Assembly (NCBI RefSeq): GCF_029510815.1
Contig: NZ_CP120360.1
Coordinates: forward strand, 1,984,001-2,048,000
Direction: 5' to 3'
Origin: Janibacter sp. DB-40
GTDB taxonomy: Bacteria > Actinomycetota > Actinomycetes > Actinomycetales > Dermatophilaceae
DNA: 64,000 bases
Part shown: positions 10,146 to 19,745 of the stretch, piece after piece
Numbering within the stretch: position 1 is the stretch's first letter
Layout: each line of letters begins with the position of its first letter
Notes under the pieces: generated by a model
What the model was told of the DNA's origin: nothing
Databases searched by the model: none
Seen by the model: only the letters and a program-made list of their open reading frames with translations
Made by a program: the position numbers and the translations under genes

Positions 10146-11219
10146 TCAGGCGGTCCTGCCGGTCATCGAGGCGAGCTCTTTCTCCTCGGGGAGGTCGAGC
10201 ACGGCCTCCTCGCGCACCTTCCGCAGGTGCTCCTTGGTGCACCCGGTCGCCCAGGCGCCGATGGCCAGCGAGGCCCAGCCGATGAGCATGCCACCCACGT
10301 TGTCCAGCACGTAGTGCCAGCCGAAGTAGAGCGTCGCCAGGAAGGTCAGGGCGAAGAAGGTCCACACGGCCGTGCGCACCATGGAGCTCTGGGCGGTGCG
10401 CTGCACGAACAGGGCGGCGGCGAAGGTCACGGACACGTGCAGCGAGGCGAAGGCCGCGACCCCGTGGATCGCGTCGCTGGTGAGCGGGCTCGTCAGGAAC
10501 TCCAGCCGGTTGTCCAGCAGGGCCTGCTGCAGCTGGCTCACGCCCGTGACGGACAGGTCGGCGTACAGGTCAGGGCGGGAGTAGATCGGCCCGACGGCCG
10601 GGATGATGTAGTAGCTGATGACGCCGAAGACCCAGTTCAGGCAGAGGGTGGTCGCGTACCAGGCCCCCACGCGCACATCGCGACTGAGGACGAGGAAGAC
10701 CCCCAGGCTGATCGGCACGAGCGGCATGTACGCCAGGTAGACGACGGACAGCAGTGTCGCCGTGACATCGGTGCCGAGGACCCCGTGCAGCACCGTGGCG
10801 GGGTCGTGGCCCGCGAAGAGCCACCGGTCGGTCTGGAGCAGACCACGGTCGTAGAGCGTGCCGTCGCGGTAGAGCGGCAGGATGTTCTTGAGGTTCCGGT
10901 AGCCCACGTAGCTGATGTAGAACGTGATCAGACCGGTCATGATGTACAGGGTGCGCCGCAGGGTCCACTCGTGCTTGATCACCTCGGCGATCCCCAGTCG
11001 GAGGCTGCGCAGGCCGCGTCTGCGGGTGGCGGCGATGAGCACACCCACCCCGGAGAGCAGCAGACCCAGCAGGGGCAGCCGCACGTAGGCAGGGCCGAGG
11101 AAGCCCTCGGGGTCCTTCAGCGGGATCCCCAGGACCTGACTGCCGATGATCGCGGCGAGCCCGACGAGGAGCGAGACGCTCACGGCCACCGTGTAGGGCC
11201 ACGTGCGGACGAGTTGCAT
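10146..11219 (-). CDS. PAP2-superfamily integral membrane protein
   Basis: This 357-residue multi-pass membrane protein has PAP2/inositolphosphotransferase-type motifs in the C-terminal half, FASLHVSVTFA and WHYVLDNVGGM, whose histidines are the usual phosphatase residues. Six or more hydrophobic helices are visible, with the first at residues 8-30. Likely roles are lipid-phosphate hydrolysis or transfer of a phospho-alcohol head group; the substrate is unknown. Its stop is only 5 nt from the tRNA. The ATG at 11219 is preceded by GGAGG immediately adjacent and a CATAAT box 6 nt upstream, so it is probably leaderless. Confidence 0.8.
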   Translation of the reverse strand: MQLVRTWPYTVAVSVSLLVGLAAIIGSQVLGIPLKDPEGFLGPAYVRLPLLGLLLSGVGVLIAATRRRGLRSLRLGIAEVIKHEWTLRRTLYIMTGLITFYISYVGYRNLKNILPLYRDGTLYDRGLLQTDRWLFAGHDPATVLHGVLGTDVTATLLSVVYLAYMPLVPISLGVFLVLSRDVRVGAWYATTLCLNWVFGVISYYIIPAVGPIYSRPDLYADLSVTGVSQLQQALLDNRLEFLTSPLTSDAIHGVAAFASLHVSVTFAAALFVQRTAQSSMVRTAVWTFFALTFLATLYFGWHYVLDNVGGMLIGWASLAIGAWATGCTKEHLRKVREEAVLDLPEEKELASMTGRTA

Positions 11220-11225
11220 CCTCCG

Positions 11226-11231
11226 ATTATG
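11226..11231 (-). promoter_or_regulatory. -10 box CATAAT of the PAP2 gene
   Basis: CATAAT, one of the best -10 matches in the window, lies 6 nt from ATG 11219 with CGGAGG between them. The GGAGG is too close to act as a normal ribosome site. Confidence 0.5.
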
Positions 11232-11321
11232 ACGGACTGGTGACCAAACTGTGAACTGACAGGATCGGCGCGGGCCGCCCTCCCAGGGGCGTCGGCCACG
11301 ATCCGGCGCTGGCCAAGACCC

Positions 11322-12236
11322 TCAGGCGGGGAACACGCGGCTGGAGAGGTACCGGTCGCCACGGTCGCAGACCACGAAGACGATCGTCGCCCCCTCGACC
11401 TCTTCGGCCACCTGCAGGGCGGACCAGCAAGCGCCGCCCGCGGAGACACCGCCGAAGATGCCCTCCTCGCGGGCCAGACGGCGGGCCGTCTCCTCGGCGT
11501 CGGTCTGGGTGACTTCCACGGTGCGGTCCACCGCCGAGGGATCGAAGATCTTCGGCACGTACTCCGGTGGCCAGGCGCGGATCCCGGGGATGCTCGCACC
11601 CTCCGCGGGCTGTGCCCCGACGATCTGGACACCGGCGTTGCGCGACCTCAGGAACCGCGAGACCCCGGTGATCGTGCCGGTGGTGCCCATCGCGGACACG
11701 AAGTGCGTGATGCGTCCGTCGGTCTGGCGCCACAGCTCCGGGCCCGTGCCGTCCTCGTGGGCACGCGGGTTGTCCGGGTTACCGAACTGGTCCAGGACCC
11801 GGCCCCTCCCCTCCTGCTCCATCCGTGTCACGACGTCGCGGGCCTCTTCCATGCCGCCGTCCGCCGAGGTGAGAACCAGGTCGGCTCCGTACGCCCTCAT
11901 CGTCTGGATCCGCTCGGTGGAGGCGCTCTCGGGCATCACGATGACGAGGGGGTAGCCGCTGATCGCCGCCGCCATCGCCAAGCCGATCCCGGTGTTGCCG
12001 GACGTGGCCTCCAGCAGGGTGTCGCCGGGGGAGATCTCCCCTCGCTCCTCGGCGCCCCGGATCATGGCGATCGCCGGCCGGTCCTTCACCGAGCCGGCCG
12101 GGTTGTTCCCCTCGAGCTTGGCCAGCAGCACGTTGCCGCGACGTTCGTTCTCCGGCCCCGGAAGGCGCTGCAGACGCACCAGCGGGGTACCGCCGATCAC
12201 GTCCTCCATCGTCAGGTACGGCGCAGGGTTGCTCAC
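11322..12236 (-). CDS. cysM: O-acetylserine (or phosphoserine) sulfhydrylase, CysM type
   Basis: A PLP-dependent cysteine synthase of 304 residues. Lys51 in NNPAGSVKDR forms the Schiff base; TSGNTGIGLAM binds substrate and GTTGTITG the PLP phosphate. The EGNNPAGSVKD sequence favours the CysM (CysK2-like) branch over CysK, so phosphoserine or thiocarboxylated carrier-protein chemistry cannot be excluded. No CysO-like sulfur carrier or Mec+ protease lies next to it. GTG 12236 sits 7 nt after TAGACT, so it is leaderless. It is transcribed separately from tRNA-Asn upstream, with a terminator between them. Confidence 0.93.
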   Translation of the reverse strand: MSNPAPYLTMEDVIGGTPLVRLQRLPGPENERRGNVLLAKLEGNNPAGSVKDRPAIAMIRGAEERGEISPGDTLLEATSGNTGIGLAMAAAISGYPLVIVMPESASTERIQTMRAYGADLVLTSADGGMEEARDVVTRMEQEGRGRVLDQFGNPDNPRAHEDGTGPELWRQTDGRITHFVSAMGTTGTITGVSRFLRSRNAGVQIVGAQPAEGASIPGIRAWPPEYVPKIFDPSAVDRTVEVTQTDAEETARRLAREEGIFGGVSAGGACWSALQVAEEVEGATIVFVVCDRGDRYLSSRVFPA

Positions 12237-12243
12237 CCACCGA

Positions 12244-12249
12244 AGTCTA
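12244..12249 (-). promoter_or_regulatory. -10 box TAGACT of cysM (leaderless)
   Basis: TAGACT lies 7 nt from GTG 12236 and there is no ribosome site. Confidence 0.55.
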
Positions 12250-12291
12250 CGGTGGCGGTCGCAGGGGAATCGACGCCGCCTGAGCGACGGA

Positions 12292-12333
12292 AAAGGCCCC
12301 CTGACATGCGTTTCCGCCGGTCAGGAGGCCTTT
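12292..12333 (-). terminator. Rho-independent terminator of tRNA-Asn
   Basis: AAAGGCC-T-CCTGAC pairs with GTCAGG-G-GGCCTTT across a 14-nt loop, with one mismatch, and is followed on the minus strand by TTTT. It lies 8 nt after the tRNA-Asn 3' end. Confidence 0.8.
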
Positions 12334-12340
12334 CGCCACG

Positions 12341-12413
12341 CTCCCCCGGTTGGACTCGAACCAACAACCCTCCGGTTAACAGCCGAATGCTCTGCCAATT
12401 GAGCTACAGGGGA
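12341..12413 (-). tRNA. tRNA-Asn (anticodon GTT)
   Basis: A 73-nt cloverleaf on the minus strand: acceptor TCCCCTG/CGGGGGA (one T-G pair), D-arm GCTC/GAGC, anticodon loop with GTT in CTGTTAA, T-arm TTGG-TTCGAGT-CCAA and discriminator G. CCA is not encoded. Confidence 0.95.
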
Positions 12414-12471
12414 TCGCGCCGAAGCGCTGCGCCACCATAGCAAGAAGATGGCGCGGGTCGAAAACCGGGAC

Positions 12472-12975
12472 TCAGGGCTCCTGCCCGACCTGCTCCGCGA
12501 GGCGCGCAGCGACCTGCTCGGTCGTCGCGACGAGCTCCGGGTCGTCCGGATCGCAACCGCGCGCGACGATCGTCTGGGCGAGCACCGCGTCGCTGCCGAG
12601 GTCCTTGCGCAGGACCACCCGGGCCCGGCGGGTCCGGTCCAGGCGCACGTGCTCGACGAGCAGCACCGAGGCGTTGACCCGCTCGTGGAAGGCGTCGGGG
12701 ACACCGCCCGGCGCCGTGAGGTGCCACCGCCCGGAAGAGCTCTCGTCCACCCACGAGACCGTGAGCACGGACTCGTCCGGGTCCCACCGCCCGCTGTCGA
12801 CGAGGTGCCACGGCTTGCCCGGCGCGGCCCCTCCGGGCGCCACCAGCCGGTGCGAGGTGATCACGAGCGCCCCGTCGTCCGTGGCGGCCGTGGCGAGCAC
12901 CCGCTCCCCCGCCTCGAGGACGACCCCTGCGGGGACGTCGACCGCCTTGTTCCTCAGGACCTTCAGCCAACCCAT
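12472..12975 (-). CDS. Conserved hypothetical protein downstream of dnaG
   Basis: 167 residues, unrecognised family. It begins MGWLKVLRNKAVDVPAG and shows alternating short strands, including LVITSHRLVAPGG and WVDESSSGRW, that look like a PH-like beta sandwich. No membrane segment or catalytic motif is seen. Its ATG overlaps the dnaG stop (TGATG), so it is translationally coupled to primase; the coupling suggests co-expression but not a shared function. Confidence 0.75.
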   Translation of the reverse strand: MGWLKVLRNKAVDVPAGVVLEAGERVLATAATDDGALVITSHRLVAPGGAAPGKPWHLVDSGRWDPDESVLTVSWVDESSSGRWHLTAPGGVPDAFHERVNASVLLVEHVRLDRTRRARVVLRKDLGSDAVLAQTIVARGCDPDDPELVATTEQVAARLAEQVGQEP

Positions 12976-14900
12976 CAGAGGACCTCCTCGCGCAGCGCGG
13001 CGCGTTGGCGCTGCAGATCGTAGAGCGACTGGCCCAGCCGTCGTCGTTCGTCCGGGTCGGCATGCGGATCCGAGTCCAGCTGCCGCATGCGCGACGTGGC
13101 TTCGAAGACCTGGCGGGCCAGGGCGGTGTCCCGCACGCGCACGAGCAGGGACCGGGTGTACCCCTCGGGGGGAAGGCCGGTGGCCTGGTCGTGGACGACC
13201 GGAAGGGGGGCGACGGACAGCTCCGCGACGAGGGAGGCGACGGTCAGTGGGGTCGCCTCGTCGATGCGCGCGTGCCAGGCGCCGAGCGTCTCCCCCTGCT
13301 GCAGGGGACCGACCGTGCGGACGGCGGCGAAGACCGCCCGGTGCGCCGGTGCTGCCAGTCCCTCGGGCTCGATCGCGTCGAGGTCGTCGGCGGTGAAGAG
13401 CGAGGGGTGCTGGAGCATCGCCTGGAGCAGCTGCCGCTCGGCCCGTACGACCGGGTCACGCAGGTCTGGCCTGGGCATACCGCTGCCGGCCTCGGCCGTG
13501 GTGGGCTCCGGCGTCTCGGGGTTGGCGCGGGTCTCCCCCTTCGCCTCCTCCTTGGCCTGGATGCGGCCGGCGCGGGCCACCTGGTCACGCATCTGCTCGA
13601 CCTCGACGCCCACCCAGCCGGCGACCGTGCGCACGTACTCCGGTCGCAGCGAGGAGTCGCGGATGCTGTTGATGATCGGCGCGACCGCGGCCATCCCGCG
13701 CACCCGCCCCTCGGCGGTGGACAGGTCGAAGCGGGCGAGCGTCGTGCGCACCGCGAACTCGAACATCGGCACGGCGTCGGCCACGAGCTCGCGCACCGCG
13801 GAGTCCCCCTCGCGCAACCGCAGGTCGCACGGGTCCATGCCCTCCTTGGCGACGGCGACGAAGCTCTGGCTGGCCCAGCGCTGGTCCTCGGCGTAGGCCT
13901 TCATCGCGGCCTTCTGCCCGGCGGCGTCACCGTCGAAGGTGAACACGACCCGGGCGGGCGCGAGGTCGGCCTCGTCGCGCATGATGCGGCGCAGGACCTT
14001 GATGTGGTCGACCCCGAAGGCGGTGCCGCACGTGGCGACCGCGCCCTCGACGCCGGACAGGTGCGCGGCCATCACGTCGGTGTAGCCCTCGACGACGACG
14101 GCCTGCCGGTCCTTGGTGATCGACCGCTTCGCCAGGTCGAGGCCGTACAGCACGCTGGACTTCTTGTAGATCGGTGTCTCGGTCGTGTTGAGGTACTTCG
14201 CCGCGATCCGGTCGTTGTCGTAGAGCCGCCGGGCACCGAAACCGACCGTCTCGCCGGTGATGTCGCGGATCGGCCACACGAGACGGCCCCGGAAGCGGTC
14301 GTAGAGTCCTCGCGACCCGCTGCCGCACAGACCACCGATCGTCAGCTCCTCGGCGGTGAAGCCCTTGCCGCGCAGGTGGCGGGCGAGCTCCTCGCCACCC
14401 CGCGGCGCGTACCCGATCCCGAAGAGCTTGGCCTCCGGGCTGGCGAAGCCGCGCTCACGCAGGAAGTCCCGGCCGATCCGCGCCTCAGGGGACTCCAGCA
14501 GCCGCTCGTGGTAGAACTCCGCAGCCGCGCGGTGGGCCTCCAGCAGGCGGGTGCGCTTGCCGAGCCCCACCCCGTCACGGGGGCCGCCCCCTTCCTCGTA
14601 GCGCAGCTCCATCCCCAGCTTCGCCGCGAGACGCTCGACGGCCTCCGCGAAGGTGAGGTGGTCCAGCTTCTGCACGAAGGAGATGACGTCACCGCCCTCG
14701 CCGCAGCCGAAGCAGTGGTAGACGCCGACGGCCTCACGCACGGTGAAGCTCGGGGTCTTCTCGTCGTGGAAGGGGCACAGGCCCTTCATCGACCCGACGC
14801 CCGCGGGGCGCAGCGAGACGTGGTCGCGGACGATGTCGGTGATCGAGGAGCGCTCCTTGACGGCCTGCACGTCCTCGGCGCGGATCCGGCCGGCCACCAT
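12975..14900 (-). CDS. dnaG: DNA primase
   Basis: DnaG makes RNA primers for replication. The 641-residue protein has the N-terminal zinc ribbon (Cys42, His45, Cys63, Cys66 in CPFHDEKTPSF and YHCFGCGEGGD), the RNA-polymerase core with the TOPRIM acid residues Glu271 (VVVEGYTDVM) and Asp323/Asp325 (FTFDGDAAGQ), and a C-terminal helicase-binding region rich in helices. ATG 14900 has GAGGTGG just upstream; an in-frame ATG at 14978 was rejected for lack of homology. A TAGACT about 37 nt upstream may be the promoter. The next gene overlaps its stop. Confidence 0.97.
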   Translation of the reverse strand: MVAGRIRAEDVQAVKERSSITDIVRDHVSLRPAGVGSMKGLCPFHDEKTPSFTVREAVGVYHCFGCGEGGDVISFVQKLDHLTFAEAVERLAAKLGMELRYEEGGGPRDGVGLGKRTRLLEAHRAAAEFYHERLLESPEARIGRDFLRERGFASPEAKLFGIGYAPRGGEELARHLRGKGFTAEELTIGGLCGSGSRGLYDRFRGRLVWPIRDITGETVGFGARRLYDNDRIAAKYLNTTETPIYKKSSVLYGLDLAKRSITKDRQAVVVEGYTDVMAAHLSGVEGAVATCGTAFGVDHIKVLRRIMRDEADLAPARVVFTFDGDAAGQKAAMKAYAEDQRWASQSFVAVAKEGMDPCDLRLREGDSAVRELVADAVPMFEFAVRTTLARFDLSTAEGRVRGMAAVAPIINSIRDSSLRPEYVRTVAGWVGVEVEQMRDQVARAGRIQAKEEAKGETRANPETPEPTTAEAGSGMPRPDLRDPVVRAERQLLQAMLQHPSLFTADDLDAIEPEGLAAPAHRAVFAAVRTVGPLQQGETLGAWHARIDEATPLTVASLVAELSVAPLPVVHDQATGLPPEGYTRSLLVRVRDTALARQVFEATSRMRQLDSDPHADPDERRRLGQSLYDLQRQRAALREEVL

Positions 14901-14990
14901 CCACCTCGTTCCCACGTCGACTCGCTCGTGCCCCGAGTCTAGGTCCAGCGCCGCGGGTCGGGCCCGGCGCCCGTCCACAGTCGGCGGCCG

Positions 14991-16229
14991 TCAGCGGCAG
15001 TGTGCGGTGTGCAGCTCCAGTGCCCGCAGGTCGGTCAGCCCGGCGACCTGGTCGACGACCACCCGCAGCCGGGCGTCATCGTCCTCGGCGCCGGCGAGGT
15101 CGTGCCGCAGGTCGGGGTCGAGGCGCTGCTCGGGATCGCCCGCGAACCACTGAGCCAGATCGGCGACGACCCGACGCTGGTGGGCGTACTCCTCGTCCCG
15201 CTCCCCCGAGAACATGACGAAGTGCGCCGCGACCGCCTTGAGCACCGCGACCTCCGCCAGGGAGTCGTCCGGCACGACGAGGCGGGCCTCGTAGCGGCCG
15301 AGGTCACCCGGCCCGTGCACCGACCGGGTCGCCGTCTCCGCCGCGTGCACGAAGCGCCCGATGATCCGGGAGGTCATGTCCTTCAGCCCGGCGAGGGCCC
15401 GCCGGGAACCGTCGTAGTGCTCCGGGACGGCACCGGTGGCCAGCAGCCGCTCCAGCGCCTCCCCGACCGCGTCCCGGCCGAGGTCGGCGGCGAAGTGGCT
15501 GGCCGCGACCTCGAGCACGGCATCGGTGTCATGGGCGTCGCGCAGCTGACGCAGGTCGAGTCGTCCTGAGGCGATCGCGTCCTCGACGTCGTGGACGCTG
15601 TAGGCGACGTCGTCGGACCAGTCCATGACGTCGGCCTCGAGGCAGCGCACGAAGCTGTCCGTGCCGGGCCCGGCCGAGCGCATCCACGTGAAGACGAGGA
15701 GGTCGTCCTCGTAGACGCCGAACTTCGTCGTCGGAGCAGGGCCCATCCCCCGGCGCCACGGGTACTTGGTCGCCGCGTCGAGGCTGGCCCGGGTGAGGTT
15801 GAGACCGGCCGGCTGCCCGTCCGCGTGGACGCGCTTGGGCTCGAGGCGGGTGAGGATCCGCAACGTCTGTGCATTGCCCTCGAACCCACCGATGTCGGCG
15901 GCGATCGAGTTGAGCGCGCTCTCCCCGTTGTGGCCGAAGGGGGGATGACCCAGGTCGTGCGCGAGGCACGCGACGTCCACGACGTCGGCGGAACAGCCGA
16001 GCGCCCCGCCGAACTCGCGGCCGATCTGCGCCACCTCCAGGCTGTGCGTCAGCCGGTTGCGCACGAAGTCGTCACTGCCCGGGCCGAGCACCTGGGTCTT
16101 GGCCGACAGCCGCCGCAGGGCGGCGGAGTGGATCAGCCGGCCGCGATCCCGGGCGAAGTCGTCACGGTCGGCACGCTTGTGCACGGGGTCCTCGGAGACC
16201 CACCGCTCGCGGTCACTCTGGCTGCTCAC
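14991..16229 (-). CDS. dgt: dGTP triphosphohydrolase-like HD protein
   Basis: Dgt-family enzymes cleave dNTPs (classically dGTP) to the nucleoside and triphosphate. The 412-residue protein has the HD-domain metal ligands in RLTHSLEVAQIGRE and LAHDLGHPPFGHNGE, plus the later YSVHDVEDA segment. It belongs to the actinobacterial dgt class found beside dnaG. GTG 16229 lies 7 nt from a TAGGCT box, so it is leaderless. It is co-directional with dnaG but 90 bp away with its own promoter, and divergent from pyc. Confidence 0.93.
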   Translation of the reverse strand: MSSQSDRERWVSEDPVHKRADRDDFARDRGRLIHSAALRRLSAKTQVLGPGSDDFVRNRLTHSLEVAQIGREFGGALGCSADVVDVACLAHDLGHPPFGHNGESALNSIAADIGGFEGNAQTLRILTRLEPKRVHADGQPAGLNLTRASLDAATKYPWRRGMGPAPTTKFGVYEDDLLVFTWMRSAGPGTDSFVRCLEADVMDWSDDVAYSVHDVEDAIASGRLDLRQLRDAHDTDAVLEVAASHFAADLGRDAVGEALERLLATGAVPEHYDGSRRALAGLKDMTSRIIGRFVHAAETATRSVHGPGDLGRYEARLVVPDDSLAEVAVLKAVAAHFVMFSGERDEEYAHQRRVVADLAQWFAGDPEQRLDPDLRHDLAGAEDDDARLRVVVDQVAGLTDLRALELHTAHCR

Positions 16230-16236
16230 GAGCGTG

Positions 16237-16242
16237 AGCCTA
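16237..16242 (-). promoter_or_regulatory. -10 box TAGGCT of dgt (leaderless)
   Basis: TAGGCT lies 7 nt from GTG 16229, with no Shine-Dalgarno sequence. Confidence 0.55.
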
Positions 16243-16318
16243 CGGCGCCCGGGTCGGGCGCCGTCGGCTGATCATCTCCCTGTGCGGAACCGGCCCGCAC
16301 GGGCACCCGGTCCGCCAG

Positions 16319-16324
16319 TAGCCT
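16319..16324 (+). promoter_or_regulatory. -10 box TAGCCT of pyc
   Basis: TAGCCT lies 34 nt before the pyc GTG. A short leader then carries a GGAGG site, so unlike many neighbours this gene appears leadered. Confidence 0.45.
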
Positions 16325-16358
16325 CTCGGTGACGACCGCCACACCCCGGAGGTATCCC

Positions 16359-19300
16359 GTGTTCCGCAAGATCCTCGTCGCCAACCGAGGCGAGATCGCC
16401 ATCCGCGCCTTCCGCGCCGCCACCGAGCTCGACGCGACCACCGTCGCGGTGTACCCGAGCGAGGACCGCACCTCAGAGCACCGGATGAAGGCCGACGAGG
16501 CCTACCTCATCGGTGAGGAGGGCCACCCGGTCCGCGCCTACCTCGACCCCGAGGAGATCGTGCGGGTGGCCCGTGAGGCCGAGGTCGACGCGATCTACCC
16601 CGGGTACGGCTTCCTCTCCGAGAACCCGCAGCTGGCCGAGGAGTGCGCCCGGCACGGCATCACCTTCATCGGTCCCCCCTCGACGGTGCTGGAGCTCACC
16701 GGCAACAAGGCACGCGCGATCGCCGCAGCCAAGGCGGCCGGCCTGCCGACGCTGGAGGGGGCCGAGGCGACGACCGACCTCGACGCGCTCGAGGCCGCGG
16801 CCGACCGGATCGGCTTCCCCGTCTTCGTCAAGGCCGTCAGCGGCGGCGGTGGTCGGGGCATGCGGCGGGTCGAGCGGCAGGAGGACCTGCGCGACGCCCT
16901 CGAGGCCGCCCAGCGCGAGGCCGACGCGGCCTTCGGGGACCCCACGCTCTACCTCGAGGAGGCCGTGGTCAACCCGCGGCACATCGAGGTGCAGGTCCTC
17001 GGCGACGCGACCGGCGAGGTCCTCCACTTCTACGAGCGGGACTGCTCGGTTCAGCGGCGTCACCAGAAGGTCGTCGAGATCGCCCCGGCCCCGAATCTGG
17101 ACCCCGAGCTGCGCGAGCGGATGTGCGCCGACGCGGTCCGCTTCGCCAAGTCCATCGACTACGTCAACGCGGGGACCGTCGAGTTCCTCCTCGGTGAGGA
17201 CGGCCGCTACGTCTTCATCGAGATGAACCCGCGGATCCAGGTCGAGCACACCGTGACCGAGGAGGTCACCGAGCGCGACCTCGTCGTCGCCCAGATGCAG
17301 ATCGCGGCCGGCGCGACGTTCGCCGACCTGGGGATGCGGCAGGACGACATCCGCACCCGCGGTTTCGCGCTGCAGTGCCGGATCACGACCGAGGACCCGG
17401 CCAACGGCTTCCGACCCGACTCCGGGACGATCTCGGCCTACCGCTCGGCCGGCGGCTCCGGGGTGCGCCTGGACGGTGGCACCACCTTCGTCGGCGCGGA
17501 GGTCAGCGCCCACTTCGACTCGATGCTCGTCAAGCTCACCTGCCGGGCGGCGAGCTTCCCGCTCGCCGTGCGGCGAGCCCGCCGGGCGCTCGCGGAGTTC
17601 CGCGTCCGTGGCGTGGCGACGAACCTGCCCTTCCTCGAGGCGGTGCTCTCGGACCCGACCTTCCAGGCGGGCGAGGCCACGACGAGCTTCATCGACGAGC
17701 GTCCGCACCTGCTCGACGCCCCCACCGGCAAGGACCGGGCGACCAAGCTGCTGACCTACCTCGCGGACGTCACGGTCAACCAGCCGCACGGCCCCCGCAC
17801 GACCGACATCCGGCCGCGGGAGAAGCTGCCCGAGCTCCCCGAGGGCGACCTGCCCGAGGGCAGCGCCGACCGGCTGCGCCGACTGGGCCCCGCCGGCTTC
17901 GCCACCGACCTGCGCCAGCGCACGGACGTCCCGGTGACCGAGACGACCTTCCGGGACGCGCACCAGTCCCTGCTGGCGACCCGCGTGCGCACCCGTGACC
18001 TCGTCCAGGCCGCCGGCCACGTCTCCCGCCTGACCCCGCAGCTGCTCTCTGTCGAGGCCTGGGGAGGGGCGACCTACGACGTCGCCCTGCGGTTCCTGCA
18101 GGAGGACCCGTGGGACCGCCTGGGCGCGCTGCACGAGGCGATGCCGAACGTCGCCCTCCAGATGCTGCTGCGCGGGCGCAACACCGTCGGCTACACCCCG
18201 TACCCGACGACGGTCACCGATGCCTTCGTCGCCGAGGCCGCCCGCAGCGGGCTGTCGATCTTCCGGATCTTCGACGCCCTCAACGACGTCAGCCAGATGC
18301 GTCCGGCGGTCGAGTCGGTGCTGGCCACCGACACCGCCGTCGCAGAGGTCGCCCTGTGCTACACCGGCGACCTGCTCGACCCGAACGAGTCGATCTACAC
18401 CCTCGACTACTACCTGCGCCTCGCCGAGCAGATCGTCGAGACCGGCGCCCACGTGCTGGCCATCAAGGACATGGCCGGCCTGCTGCGGGCACCCGCGGCG
18501 GCCACGCTCGTCCGTGCGCTGCGGGAGCGCTTCGACCTCCCGGTGCACCTGCACACCCACGACACGGCCGGTGGCCAGATCGGCACCCTGCTCGCGGCGA
18601 TCAACGCCGGCGTGGACGCCGTCGACGCCGCCAGCGCGACCCTGGCGGGGACCACGTCGCAGCCCTCGCTCTCGGCCCTCGTCGCCGCCACCGACGGCAC
18701 CGACCGCCCCACGGGTCTGGACATCGCCCACGTCTTCGCCCTCGAGCCGTACTGGGAGGCGGTACGCAAGCTGTACGCCCCCTTCGAGTCGGGGTTGAGC
18801 TCGCCGACGGGCCGCGTCTACCGCCACGAGATCCCGGGCGGTCAGCTGTCCAACCTGCGCACCCAGGCCACGGCCCTGGGCCTCGGTGACCGCTTCGAGC
18901 AGATCGAGGACATGTACGCGGCGGCCAACGCGATGCTCGGCAACATCGTCAAGGTGACCCCGAGCAGCAAGGTCGTCGGTGACCTCGCGCTGGCCCTCGT
19001 CGGCGCGGACGCCGACCCTGCCGACTTCGAGGCCAACCCCTCCCGCTACGACATCCCCGACTCGGTCATCGGCTTCCTCGCCGGTGACTTGGGGGACCCG
19101 CCCGGCGGCTGGCCGGAGCCCTTCCGCAGCCGGGCCCTCGAGGGACGGACCGTCCGGCCCCCGGCCGGTGACCTCACCGAGGAGGACGAGTCGGCCCTGC
19201 GTCAGGAGCCCCGCTCCACGCTGAACCGCCTGCTCTTCCCCGGGCCGACCGAGGACTTCGAGTCCGCCCGCACCGAGTACGGGGACACCTCCGTGATCAG

Positions 19301-19733
19301 CACGATCCCCTTCCTCCACGGTCTGGAGCAGGGCTCGGACTGCGAGGTGGAGATCGAGGCCGGCAAGGTGCTCAACTTCGGCCTGGCCTCGATCAGCGAC
19401 CCGGACGAGCACGGGATGCGCACCGTCATGGGCACGGTCAACGGCCAGCTGCGCCCGGTCCAGGTGCGTGACCGGTCCGTCGAGGCCGAAGTCGTCGCGG
19501 CGGAGAAGGCCGACCCGGCCGACGAGGGCCAGGTGGCGGCCCCCTTCGCCGGGGTCGTGACCCTGCAGGTCGAGGAGGGCGCCGAGGTCGCGGCCGGGGA
19601 GACGGTCGCGACGATCGAGGCGATGAAGATGGAGGCCTCCATCACCACCCCGCGGGCCGGCACCGTCAGCCGGTTGGCGATCGGCCCGCGTGGTCAGGTC
19701 GAAGGGGGCGACCTCCTGGTCGTCGTGGAGTGA
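16359..19733 (+). CDS. pyc: Pyruvate carboxylase
   Basis: Pyc carboxylates pyruvate to oxaloacetate with biotin and ATP, refilling the TCA cycle. In 1124 residues the order is biotin carboxylase (about 1-450, with ATP-grasp SGGGGRGM and EMNPRIQVEHTVTEE), carboxyltransferase of the HMGL type (about 520-820, starting TTFRDAHQSLLATR), the conserved PYC/OADA linker, and a biotinyl domain with Lys1090 in EAMKMEAS. GTG 16359 follows GGAGG by 6 nt; an in-frame GTG at 16329 is only 4 nt from the -10 box and was rejected. A single-chain alpha4-type enzyme. Confidence 0.97.
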   Translation: MFRKILVANRGEIAIRAFRAATELDATTVAVYPSEDRTSEHRMKADEAYLIGEEGHPVRAYLDPEEIVRVAREAEVDAIYPGYGFLSENPQLAEECARHGITFIGPPSTVLELTGNKARAIAAAKAAGLPTLEGAEATTDLDALEAAADRIGFPVFVKAVSGGGGRGMRRVERQEDLRDALEAAQREADAAFGDPTLYLEEAVVNPRHIEVQVLGDATGEVLHFYERDCSVQRRHQKVVEIAPAPNLDPELRERMCADAVRFAKSIDYVNAGTVEFLLGEDGRYVFIEMNPRIQVEHTVTEEVTERDLVVAQMQIAAGATFADLGMRQDDIRTRGFALQCRITTEDPANGFRPDSGTISAYRSAGGSGVRLDGGTTFVGAEVSAHFDSMLVKLTCRAASFPLAVRRARRALAEFRVRGVATNLPFLEAVLSDPTFQAGEATTSFIDERPHLLDAPTGKDRATKLLTYLADVTVNQPHGPRTTDIRPREKLPELPEGDLPEGSADRLRRLGPAGFATDLRQRTDVPVTETTFRDAHQSLLATRVRTRDLVQAAGHVSRLTPQLLSVEAWGGATYDVALRFLQEDPWDRLGALHEAMPNVALQMLLRGRNTVGYTPYPTTVTDAFVAEAARSGLSIFRIFDALNDVSQMRPAVESVLATDTAVAEVALCYTGDLLDPNESIYTLDYYLRLAEQIVETGAHVLAIKDMAGLLRAPAAATLVRALRERFDLPVHLHTHDTAGGQIGTLLAAINAGVDAVDAASATLAGTTSQPSLSALVAATDGTDRPTGLDIAHVFALEPYWEAVRKLYAPFESGLSSPTGRVYRHEIPGGQLSNLRTQATALGLGDRFEQIEDMYAAANAMLGNIVKVTPSSKVVGDLALALVGADADPADFEANPSRYDIPDSVIGFLAGDLGDPPGGWPEPFRSRALEGRTVRPPAGDLTEEDESALRQEPRSTLNRLLFPGPTEDFESARTEYGDTSVISTIPFLHGLEQGSDCEVEIEAGKVLNFGLASISDPDEHGMRTVMGTVNGQLRPVQVRDRSVEAEVVAAEKADPADEGQVAAPFAGVVTLQVEEGAEVAAGETVATIEAMKMEASITTPRAGTVSRLAIGPRGQVEGGDLLVVVE

Positions 19734-19745
19734 CCTCGGGGCGGC

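Noticed and set aside
16473-19412. Very long open frame antisense to pyruvate carboxylase (979 codons)
   Set aside because: A GC-rich shadow: stop codons are rare in this frame when the sense codons end in G/C. It has no domain content and lies wholly opposite a conserved gene.
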